Assembly (NCBI GenBank): GCA_964467935.1
Contig: CAYYKK010000174.1
Span: 1 to 14,744, forward strand
DNA from: CAYYKK01 sp964467935
GTDB taxonomy: Bacteria > Myxococcota_A > Polyangia > Polyangiales > Polyangiaceae
Length of the DNA: 14,744 nucleotides
Direction of reading: 5' to 3'
In this document: one piece after another, positions 1 to 5,522 of the stretch
How the letters are laid out: every line of letters begins with the position of its first letter
Numbering within the stretch: the first letter of the stretch is position 1
Translations under genes and position numbers: made by a program
Notes under the pieces: model-generated
What the model was told of the DNA's origin: nothing
Database searches by the model: none
Seen by the model: the letters and a program-made list of their open reading frames with translations, nothing else

Positions 1-4
1 CGAG

Positions 5-214
5 ATGGAGCGGCACCAGCGCGAGCGCGTCGTCTCGCTCGCGAAGCGCCTTCGCCCCGACCTGACGCTCGAGGATCTCGCGAGCCCGCACGACTTCCCC
101 GAGCTCGACGATCCGGACTGGCACTTCGAAGACGGACAGCTCGCGGCGATCCAGGCCGTCAGGTTCGCGCTGCTCGGGACGAAAGGCGACGCCGGTGGCC
201 AAGAAGAAGGCTGA
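5..214 (+). CDS. Small conserved-looking hypothetical protein, possibly 5'-truncated
   Basis: I do not recognise this 69-residue protein. It is acidic in its second half, with an Asp/Glu/Trp-rich stretch around residues 30-42 (LDDPDWHFEDGQ) followed by a short helix-like segment, and has no signal peptide, membrane segment or cysteine. The third codon position is almost always G or C, as in the neighbouring real genes, which supports coding. The ATG lies four bases from the window edge, so an earlier start or an upstream ribosome binding site cannot be judged and the gene may be longer. Its last 20 nt overlap the start of the Smr-domain gene in another frame, which suggests the two are translationally coupled in one operon and may be functionally linked. 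Confidence 0.6.
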   Translation: MERHQRERVVSLAKRLRPDLTLEDLASPHDFPELDDPDWHFEDGQLAAIQAVRFALLGTKGDAGGQEEG

Positions 215-896
215 GCGACGCACGCGTGACCGGAAGGAGGAGGCTCCGGCGTACCGCCCCTTCGAGAAGCTCGGCGAGCGCCTCGCGAAGAAGCCTGGCG
301 CCCGATCACCGAAGCGCGCGGCGCCGAAGCGGCAGGAGCCGGTCGCCGAGCACGCGCCGCCGACCTTCGAGGAGCACATGCGCGGCGTGAAGCCGCTCGG
401 CGCGAAGCCGGCCCGCGTCCCGCGGACGGCCTCGGGGGTGGAGCGCTCGCGTCCCGGCACAGGCGAGCCTCGAGACGACGACGCGCCGGCGCGCGAGAGG
501 CTCCACGGGCTCGTGACGGACGCGATTCGCTTCGAGGTGAGCGACGACGGCACGAGCCTCGAGGGTCGCCGACTCGACGTCGACCCGCGGGAGATCCGCC
601 GGCTGAGGACGATGCGCTACGCCGTCGACGGCAAGCTCGACCTCCACGGCATGAAGGCGTCCGAGGCCCGCGCGGCGGTCACGCGGTTCCTCGCGAAGCG
701 CGCGAGCGAAGGCGATCGTGCGGTGATCGTGGTGCACGGCAAGGGCAGCCACTCGCCGCGGGGCGACGCCGTGCTCCGCGGCGAGATCGGCGCCTGGTTG
801 AGCCAGGGCGCCGCCGCGCGCCACGTGCTCGCGTTCGCGTCGGTGCTCGATCGCGCGGGCGAGAGCGGCAGCCTCTTCGTGCTCCTGACGCGCTGA
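195..896 (+). CDS. Smr-domain (MutS2 C-terminal-like) protein
   Basis: The protein has 233 residues. The first ~100 are Lys/Arg/Pro-rich and probably disordered. The last ~85 form an Smr domain, with LDLHG at residues 148-152 and the HGKGSHSPRG block at 181-190 (the family's HGxG motif). Smr domains are found alone or at the C-terminus of MutS2 and are known as nucleic-acid-binding or nicking modules. Here there is no MutS ATPase, so this is a stand-alone Smr protein, and the basic N-terminus could help bind DNA or RNA (inference). It starts with GTG inside the end of the preceding gene (20-nt overlap), with AAAGG (182-186) about 8 nt upstream. Cytoplasmic. The substrate cannot be told from sequence. 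Confidence 0.88.
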   Translation: MAKKKAERRTRDRKEEAPAYRPFEKLGERLAKKPGARSPKRAAPKRQEPVAEHAPPTFEEHMRGVKPLGAKPARVPRTASGVERSRPGTGEPRDDDAPARERLHGLVTDAIRFEVSDDGTSLEGRRLDVDPREIRRLRTMRYAVDGKLDLHGMKASEARAAVTRFLAKRASEGDRAVIVVHGKGSHSPRGDAVLRGEIGAWLSQGAAARHVLAFASVLDRAGESGSLFVLLTR

Positions 897-959
897 GTCT
901 CGACCGATCTCGATTCGAAAGACGCTCCTTGGCGCGTCGGGCCGACCTTGGTACGTGCG

Positions 960-978
960 GTGTCCCGCGCGGGGGCAC
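960..978 (+). other. Leader hairpin just upstream of the ilvE ribosome binding site
   Basis: Positions 960-966 (GTGTCCC) pair with 972-978 (GGGGCAC) to give a 7-bp stem with one G-U pair and a 5-nt loop. The hairpin ends 7 nt before the AGGAGG of ilvE, so it could affect translation or mark the leader. No Leu, Ile or Val codon-rich leader peptide was seen, so classical attenuation is not supported. Confidence 0.35.
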
Positions 979-985
979 TCGAGTC

Positions 986-991
986 AGGAGG
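986..991 (+). promoter_or_regulatory. Shine-Dalgarno AGGAGG deciding the ilvE start
   Basis: A perfect AGGAGG lies 4 nt before ATG 996. The frame is also open from TTG 948, but that start would place this site inside the coding sequence and add residues absent from the IlvE family. It therefore fixes ATG 996 as the start. Confidence 0.85.
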
Positions 992-995
992 AATC

Positions 996-1916
996 ATGGT
1001 CGACAAGCTGAAGACGATCTGGATGAACGGCGAGTTCGTCGACTGGGACGACGCGCGCGTCCACGTCCTCACGCACTCGATGCACTACGGGCTCGCCGCG
1101 TTCGAGGGCATCCGCGCGTACAAGCGCGCGAGCGGCGAGACCACGATCTTCCGCCTGCGCGAGCACGTGCAGCGCCTGTTCGACAGCTGCCGCCTCGCGC
1201 TCATGAAGCCCCGCGTCTCGCGGGAGGACGTCGAGCTCGCTTGCGTCGAGATCCTCCGCAAGAACGGCATGGAGGATGGCTACCTGCGGCCCCTCGTGTG
1301 GGTGGGCGACGGGGCCATGGGCGTCTACGCGCCCGACAACCCCATCATGACGAGCGTCATCGCGTGGAAGTGGGGCGCCTATCTCGGCGCAGAGGCGCTC
1401 GAGCGCGGCATCCGAGCGCGCATCTCCTCCTGGGCACGCCACCACGTCTCGGTGAGCCTCGCGAAGGGCAAGATCGTCGGGCAGTACACGAACAGCGTGC
1501 TCGCCAAGCGTGACGCCAAGGCCGCCGGCTTCGACGAGGCCATCCTCATGGACGTGAACGGCTACGTCAGCGAAGGCTCGGGGGAGAACCTCTTCATCGT
1601 CCGCGACGGCAAGCTCGTCACGCCGCCCCTCTACGCGAGCATCCTCGCCGGCATCACCCGGGACACGATTCTGAACCTCGCGCGTGAGGAGGGCATCCCA
1701 GTCTCGGAGGAGATGATCACGAGAGACCAGCTCTACCTCGCCGACGAGGCGTTCTTCACCGGGACGGCCGCCGAGGTGACGCCGATCCGCGAGGTCGACT
1801 TCCGGCCGATCGGAGCCGGGACGCGCGGCCCCATCACGACCCGCCTCCAGGCGCGCTACTTCGACGTCGTGAAGGGCGCCGACGCTTCGCACCCCGAGTG
1901 GCTCACGCGGGTCTGA
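996..1916 (+). CDS. ilvE: Branched-chain amino acid aminotransferase (PLP fold type IV)
   Basis: This 306-residue enzyme transfers an amino group between glutamate and the 2-oxo acids of Leu, Ile and Val, the last step of their synthesis and the first step of their breakdown. It is cytoplasmic and PLP-dependent. The N-terminus has the family signature around THSMHYGLAAFEGIRAYK (26-43). The catalytic lysine is K159, in GKIVGQYTNS, the same number as in E. coli IlvE. The block DVNGYVSEGSGENLF (186-200) holds the PLP-ring glutamate E193, and the phosphate-binding FFTGTAAEVTPI lies at 253-264. Length is typical of the family. A perfect AGGAGG sets the start. The next gene begins about 20 nt after the stop and may be cotranscribed. 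In myxobacteria, branched-chain amino acids also feed iso-fatty-acid synthesis (established knowledge). D-amino-acid aminotransferase or aminodeoxychorismate lyase are less likely given the length and motifs. Confidence 0.96.
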   Translation: MVDKLKTIWMNGEFVDWDDARVHVLTHSMHYGLAAFEGIRAYKRASGETTIFRLREHVQRLFDSCRLALMKPRVSREDVELACVEILRKNGMEDGYLRPLVWVGDGAMGVYAPDNPIMTSVIAWKWGAYLGAEALERGIRARISSWARHHVSVSLAKGKIVGQYTNSVLAKRDAKAAGFDEAILMDVNGYVSEGSGENLFIVRDGKLVTPPLYASILAGITRDTILNLAREEGIPVSEEMITRDQLYLADEAFFTGTAAEVTPIREVDFRPIGAGTRGPITTRLQARYFDVVKGADASHPEWLTRV

Positions 1917-1936
1917 TCGCATCGTCGAGGAGGGGC

Positions 1937-2620
1937 GTGGCTCGAGACGAACACGGACGCGAGGGCGGCAAGGTGGCGCGGAGCGCGTTCGTCGCGCTCG
2001 CGCTCTCGGCGGCGCACGGGCTCGGCTGCGGCCACGACGCCGTCGTCCCCGTCACCGCGCGCCCGACGCCCTCCGCTTCGCCGCCTCTCACGGCGGAGCC
2101 GGTGCTGGGCAGGAGCGGCGTGTTCCCGTCGAAGCGCTTCGGCCTCGAGCTCCCCCTCGAGGACGGGACGACGTGGCAGATCGACGACCATCGCACGCCC
2201 TGGCTCAGCGCGAAGCAGCCCTCCACGAGCTCGACCTTGATGCTCCGACTCTGGCGGGACGAGAACCGCATGAACCGCGACAAGTGCGAGGCGCGCGCAC
2301 GCTCGTGGCGGACGCTGCCGCGCAAGGAGGACTCGAACATCCTCGAGGAGAAGGCGGTCGACGTGCCCCCCGGCTTCGACACGACGGCCGTCGTCGGGCT
2401 CGTTCCGGACGAGCGCTCGGGCGAGCTCTTCGGCTTCGTGATGGCCTTCGGCGGCTTTTCGCACAAGTGCTTCAGTTACATCTACGCTACTACCGCGAAG
2501 GGTCCGGGCGCAGAGCTGACGGTCGCCGACCGGCTCGCGCGCATCGTCGAAGGGTCGCTCGCGAAGATCAAGATCGAGAGCGATCTCGCGCCCGAGCTCG
2601 ACAGGTCGCCCGAGCCGTGA
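1937..2620 (+). CDS. Predicted exported protein, possible lipoprotein, unknown function
   Basis: I do not recognise the family. The protein has 227 residues with a signal-peptide-like N-terminus: Arg/Lys, then the hydrophobic ARSAFVALALSAAHGLGC. Cys31 could be lipidated, but the -4 His is poor for a strict lipobox. A Pro/Thr/Ser-rich linker follows, then a soluble domain of about 170 residues with two cysteines that might form a disulfide, one in DKCEAR and one in SHKCFSY. I chose GTG 1937 because AGGAGG (1928-1933) lies 3 nt upstream. GTG 1973 is an alternative that gives a more standard short n-region. GTG 1898 overlaps ilvE and is unlikely. It follows ilvE by 20 nt, so it may share that mRNA, although no functional link is evident. 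Confidence 0.75.
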   Translation: MARDEHGREGGKVARSAFVALALSAAHGLGCGHDAVVPVTARPTPSASPPLTAEPVLGRSGVFPSKRFGLELPLEDGTTWQIDDHRTPWLSAKQPSTSSTLMLRLWRDENRMNRDKCEARARSWRTLPRKEDSNILEEKAVDVPPGFDTTAVVGLVPDERSGELFGFVMAFGGFSHKCFSYIYATTAKGPGAELTVADRLARIVEGSLAKIKIESDLAPELDRSPEP

Positions 2621-2663
2621 GGACGCCGCGACGCCCGCGCGGCGAGGACGCCGCGACGCCCGC
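2619..2663 (+). repeat. Perfect 20-bp direct repeat, 25-nt period
   Basis: GAGGACGCCGCGACGCCCGC occurs at 2619-2638 and again, identically, at 2644-2663, separated by GCGGC. The first copy begins inside the TGA stop of the preceding gene. The pair sits just upstream of the putative promoter of the OmpA-family gene. It could be a slippage-made duplication or a paired protein-binding site. Confidence 0.8.
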
Positions 2664-2681
2664 ACCGGGATGACGACGCGA

Positions 2682-2710
2682 TTGCGACCGCCGGGTCGCG
2701 CGACTAGGGT
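2682..2710 (+). promoter_or_regulatory. Putative promoter of the OmpA-family lipoprotein gene
   Basis: The -35 is TTGCGA (2682-2687), followed by a 17-nt spacer and the -10 TAGGGT (2705-2710). It would start transcription near 2717, about 40 nt before the ATG. The same TTGCGR -35 recurs in front of three other genes in this window, which raises confidence. Read by eye only. Confidence 0.5.
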
Positions 2711-2719
2711 TCGGACCCG

Positions 2720-2741
2720 CGTGGCGCCTTTCGGCGCCGCG
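2720..2741 (+). other. Hairpin at the predicted 5' end of the ompA-family mRNA
   Basis: GGCGCC (2723-2728) and GGCGCC (2733-2738) pair around a TTTC loop, and the stem extends outward to 9 bp including one G-U. It begins about 3 nt after the predicted transcription start and ends 5 nt before the GAGGAG ribosome binding site (2747-2752). A 5'-terminal stem of this kind can protect mRNA from decay (general knowledge; the role here is inferred). Confidence 0.5.
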
Positions 2742-2755
2742 CGCCCGAGGAGCCG

Positions 2756-3856
2756 ATGCGACGAAGATTCCTTTCCAGGGCAGCGACGCTCGCTGCTCTC
2801 GGTGCTTGTCTCGCGAGCAGCGGGCTCGCCGGGTGCGGCTACACCGAGCAGGAGTGGCAGGTCCAGACGGACAAGTACCAGCGCGTCGTCGCGAAGCAGC
2901 GCGCCAGCGACGAGAAGCTCGATCAGCTGACGGTCGATCTCGAAGCGCAGCACGCCCGCGTCGCGGAGCTCGAGGATCGGCTGAAGGGCATGGGCGTCGA
3001 TCTCGACGCGAAGGACTCGGCGCTCACGAGCATGACGACCACCCTCGCGGATCGCGAGGCCGCCCTCGCACAGTACAAGCTGCGCACGAAGCAGCTCGAG
3101 GACGTGAAGCGGCGCTTCGAGGCGCTGCGCGCGCGCCTCGACGAGCTCGTCGACCTGGGCATCGAGGTCCGGATCCGCCGCAACCGAATGATCATCTCGC
3201 TGCCCGGCGACGTGCTCTTCGACTCGGGCAAGGACAAGCTCCGCAAGGAGGGCAAGGACATCCTGCGCAAGGTGGGCGCGGTGATCCACGACGACCCGCT
3301 GCTCGAGGCGCGCACGTACCAGGTCGCCGGCCACACGGACTCGAAGCCGCTGAAGGGCGGCAACTTCGGAGACAACTGGGGCCTCAGCGTGATGCGCGCG
3401 CGCCAGGTGCTCCTCTTCCTGACCGATCCGACGGAAGGGAAGCTGTCGCAGATGCAGTGGAGCGCGGCCGGTTACGCCGACACCGACCCGGTCGCCACGA
3501 ACGAGACGGAGGAGGGGCGCCAGCAGAACCGCCGCTGCGAGCTCGTCGTGATGCCGAGCGTGGAGGAGATGCTCGACCTCCGAGCGCTCGCCGCGGAAGA
3601 AGGGCCGCCCCGGCCCAAGGGGGAGCCGGCGCCCAAGGCGGCCGTCGAGCCGAGCGAGGCGAAGAAGCCCGCCGAGAAGGTGCCCGCGGAGAAGAAGCCC
3701 GCGGAGAAGAAGCCCGCGGAGCCGGCGAAGAAGCCCGCAGACAAGAAGCCCGCAGACAAGAAGCCCGCGGAGCCGGCGAAGAAGCCCGCAGACAAGAAGC
3801 CCGCGGAGCCGACGAAGAAGCCCTCGAACACGCCTGCGAAGAAGCCGACGAAGTGA
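2756..3856 (+). CDS. OmpA-family peptidoglycan-binding lipoprotein with coiled coil and KKPA-repeat tail
   Basis: The protein has 366 residues. An N-terminal lipoprotein signal with lipobox LAGC (lipid Cys27) is followed by an alpha-helical coiled-coil region (about 32-135) and an OmpA C-terminal domain (about 137-267). The domain shows LFDSG (154-158), GHTD (192-195), NWGLSVMRA (207-215) and QQNRRCE (256-262). D195 and R214 correspond to the OmpA residues that bind diaminopimelate of peptidoglycan. The tail (302-366) is Lys/Pro/Ala-rich with eight KKPA units. It probably anchors the outer membrane to the cell wall from the periplasm, and the coiled coil may span distance or oligomerise. GAGGAG lies 3 nt before the ATG. 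It is separated from the preceding gene by 135 nt holding a putative promoter, so likely its own unit. A Pal or MotB role is less likely given the coiled coil and the absence of a transmembrane helix. Confidence 0.93.
   Translation: MRRRFLSRAATLAALGACLASSGLAGCGYTEQEWQVQTDKYQRVVAKQRASDEKLDQLTVDLEAQHARVAELEDRLKGMGVDLDAKDSALTSMTTTLADREAALAQYKLRTKQLEDVKRRFEALRARLDELVDLGIEVRIRRNRMIISLPGDVLFDSGKDKLRKEGKDILRKVGAVIHDDPLLEARTYQVAGHTDSKPLKGGNFGDNWGLSVMRARQVLLFLTDPTEGKLSQMQWSAAGYADTDPVATNETEEGRQQNRRCELVVMPSVEEMLDLRALAAEEGPPRPKGEPAPKAAVEPSEAKKPAEKVPAEKKPAEKKPAEPAKKPADKKPADKKPAEPAKKPADKKPAEPTKKPSNTPAKKPTK
3659..3853 (+). repeat. In-frame Lys-Pro-Ala repeat tract (KKPA units)
   Basis: The end of the OmpA-family gene encodes tandem KKPAE and KKPAD units from short GC-rich codons. 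A 51-nt (17-codon) higher-order unit repeats almost perfectly, with matching GCCGGCGAAG starting at 3721 and 3772. Such tracts expand and contract by slippage. The protein tail resembles the Lys/Ala/Pro tails of histone-H1-like and cell-wall-binding proteins. Confidence 0.9.
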
Positions 3857-3862
3857 TCCCGC

Positions 3863-3883
3863 GCGCGGGCACGGTGCCCGCGC
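3863..3883 (+). terminator. Terminator-like hairpin after the OmpA-family gene
   Basis: GCGCGGGCAC (3863-3872) and GTGCCCGCGC (3874-3883) form a perfect inverted repeat that starts 7 nt after the TGA and gives a 9-bp stem with a 3-nt loop. There is no T-tract after it, so intrinsic termination is not assured. It could also be an mRNA 3'-end stabiliser or act with Rho. Confidence 0.55.
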
Positions 3884-4159
3884 TCCGCCCTCGCCTCTCG
3901 CGCGCCTCCACGGCTGCCTCGGCCGACGGCCGTCGTGCCCCTACTTGTAGGTGCGGCGGCGCGAGGGTCCGACCAAAGTGCGGTCACGGGCGCGACACAA
4001 ATTTGGCCCAACCGTTCAGCTTGTGTCCTGAGTCGGGGGATGCATCGCCGAACGCCCCCGTTCGCCCGAGGAGGCACCCTCCGGGCAGAGGAACCGAGCC
4101 GCGGGGTCGAGGCGCAGCTCCGTCGTGATCGCGAGTCCGATTCCGTCGCCATCGAGACG
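3884..4159 (+). other. Non-coding, structure-rich intergenic stretch
   Basis: I see no convincing gene here. One frame is open from GTG 3935 but lacks the G/C-ending codon bias of real genes. The stretch holds the palindrome CGACGGCCGTCG (3924-3935); CCTAC-TT-GTAGG (3940-3951); a 7-bp inverted repeat GACACAA (3994-4000) / TTGTGTC (4021-4027); a 6-bp hairpin CGAACG-CCCC-CGTTCG (4049-4064); and a 5-bp hairpin GGAGG-CAC-CCTCC (4070-4082) that would hide an AGGAGG with no start codon after it. I counted 60% G+C in 3991-4050, below its surroundings. It probably holds the control region and leader of the hydrolase gene, or possibly a small RNA. Confidence 0.45.
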
Positions 4160-5515
4160 ATGTCGGATACGAACAGACACAGCAACTCTGCTGCAAGAGT
4201 GATCGGAGTTGCTCCCGCAATTCCATCGACGTCGCAACCACGTAGGCGTAAGCTCCCTCGCAACGTGCGCGCTCTCGCCGAGACCCTCACCTCGCGAAGC
4301 AAGCGGCTCTCGAAGCCCCGCGGCGCCGAGGTGACTCCGACGCCCGCGCCCGTCGAGGTCGCGCTCGACTCGCGGGACGAGCGCCGCGCGGAGGACTCGA
4401 ACCGAGGGATCGATCAGGCGCGACAGCGCCGCCTGGCGCTCCTTCGTCGCGCCGCTGCGCGGCCGCGAGGACGTCTCGCGAACGGGCTCGCGCTCCTCGC
4501 GCTCGTCGTGGTCGCGCTCTTCGGCATCTCGCGAGCGCCCGGCGTTCCCTTGTTCGCGGACCGCACGCTGACCGACGTCGTCGCGCTCGCCTCGAAGAGC
4601 ACGTCGCGTGCTGCCGCGGGCTTCGCCTTCACCTTCGGCGGCGCGGATCGAGAGGACGCGAGCGAGGCGCCGCATGACGCCGCACGAGCTGCGAAGCAGC
4701 AGATCAACCGCGAGGGCCACGTCTCGATCCCCGGCGGCATCTTGGTCCTCCCGAGCACGTTCGTTCCCGACGCCGACGGCGCGTACGATCTGATGATTCA
4801 CTTCCACGGCAACACCGCGGTGGTGAAGGAGAGCGCCGAGGTGGCGAAGCTCAACGCCGCGGTCGCGATCGTGAACCTGGGCATCGGCTCGGCGCCGTAC
4901 GAGGAGTACTACGCGGTCCCGGGGACCTACGAGGAGCTGCTCGCGAGCGTCCAGCGCGGCCTCGAGAGCCGAGGCGTCGCGAACGCGCACCTCCGGCGCG
5001 TGGCGCTCTCGGGCTGGAGCGCGGGCTACGGCGCGATCTCGACGATCCTCCAGGTCCGCAAGAAGACCGAGGACCTCGACGCGATCCTCATCTTCGACGG
5101 CATCCACTGCGGCTGGGAGGGCGGCGCCCTCAACGCGCGCCAGATGCACGTCTGGGTCGACGCGGCGAAGAGCGCCGCGAACGACGAGATCTATTTCGGC
5201 ATCACGCACTCCTCGATCGATCCGCGCGCCTACGCCAGCACCACGGCGACCTCGAGCTACCTGCTCGACGCGGTGGGCGCGACGCGCGAGCCGCGCGATC
5301 CGGCGAAGGACTCGCCCCCTTACCTCGAGCTCGCTTCGATGAACGGCGCCATCGCGAAGAAGCTGGAGAAGACGATGGATCCCATCAGCGAAGCCCACAA
5401 GGGGAGCTTCCACGTGACCGGTTACGTGGGCGAGCTGCCGGAGCACCACATGGAGCACCTCTTCCAGATGGGCGCGACGCTCCTCCCCGAGCTGGTCGCG
5501 CGCTGGTCTCGCTGA
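4160..5515 (+). CDS. Membrane-anchored alpha/beta-hydrolase, periplasmic domain
   Basis: From ATG 4160 the protein has 451 residues. A basic cytoplasmic N-terminus precedes one transmembrane helix (about 105-124, LANGLALLALVVVALFGI). The positive charges before it predict an N-in, C-out topology, putting the remainder in the periplasm. That part looks like an alpha/beta-hydrolase: HFHGN (214-218) could form the oxyanion hole, GWSAG (285-289) is the GxSxG elbow with nucleophile Ser287, D313 (IFDGIH) is a possible acid, and the His-rich PEHHMEH (428-434) or H350 could supply the base. It is distantly like esterases and PHB-depolymerase-type enzymes; the substrate is unknown. The start is uncertain. 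About half the codons of 4160-4264 end in A or T, unlike the rest, so GTG 4265 (416 residues) or a later GTG may be real. Neither has a good ribosome binding site. It converges on the DUF1552 gene with only 7 nt between stops. Confidence 0.85.
   Translation: MSDTNRHSNSAARVIGVAPAIPSTSQPRRRKLPRNVRALAETLTSRSKRLSKPRGAEVTPTPAPVEVALDSRDERRAEDSNRGIDQARQRRLALLRRAAARPRGRLANGLALLALVVVALFGISRAPGVPLFADRTLTDVVALASKSTSRAAAGFAFTFGGADREDASEAPHDAARAAKQQINREGHVSIPGGILVLPSTFVPDADGAYDLMIHFHGNTAVVKESAEVAKLNAAVAIVNLGIGSAPYEEYYAVPGTYEELLASVQRGLESRGVANAHLRRVALSGWSAGYGAISTILQVRKKTEDLDAILIFDGIHCGWEGGALNARQMHVWVDAAKSAANDEIYFGITHSSIDPRAYASTTATSSYLLDAVGATREPRDPAKDSPPYLELASMNGAIAKKLEKTMDPISEAHKGSFHVTGYVGELPEHHMEHLFQMGATLLPELVARWSR
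4181..4213 (+). promoter_or_regulatory. Pair of mutually exclusive hairpins at the hydrolase gene start
   Basis: AGCAACTC (4181-4188) pairs perfectly with GAGTTGCT (4206-4213). The overlapping ACTCT (4185-4189) pairs with AGAGT (4196-4200). Both stems use the same left bases, so only one can form at a time, as in switch-type leaders. G+C over 4161-4220 is 53% by my count, low for this genome. If the true start is GTG 4265 this would be leader RNA; if ATG 4160, it is coding. Confidence 0.35.
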
Positions 5516-5522
5516 CGGAGCT

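Noticed and set aside
921..938. GACGC/GCGTC 5-bp stem after the Smr gene as a terminator
   Set aside because: It is short with an 8-nt loop and no T-tract, so not distinguishable from chance in GC-rich DNA.
929..957. TTGGCG-17-TACGTG as a promoter for ilvE
   Set aside because: The -10 matches only two of six consensus bases, so it is too weak to annotate.
948..995. Upstream TTG start for ilvE
   Set aside because: It would add 16 residues absent from the family and place a perfect AGGAGG inside the coding sequence.
3659..3853. Short regular repeats as a possible CRISPR array
   Set aside because: The units are contiguous, in frame and code for KKPA; there are no unique spacers.
3935..4159. 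GTG start extending the hydrolase by 75 residues
   Set aside because: Codon third positions lack the G/C bias, and the stretch is full of palindromes and low-GC patches, which fits a non-coding leader.
3472..4302. Open - strand frame with Gly/Phe/Ala/Ser repeats
   Set aside because: The repeats are the reverse reading of the KKPA codons of the OmpA-family gene. It has no independent start signal or codon bias.
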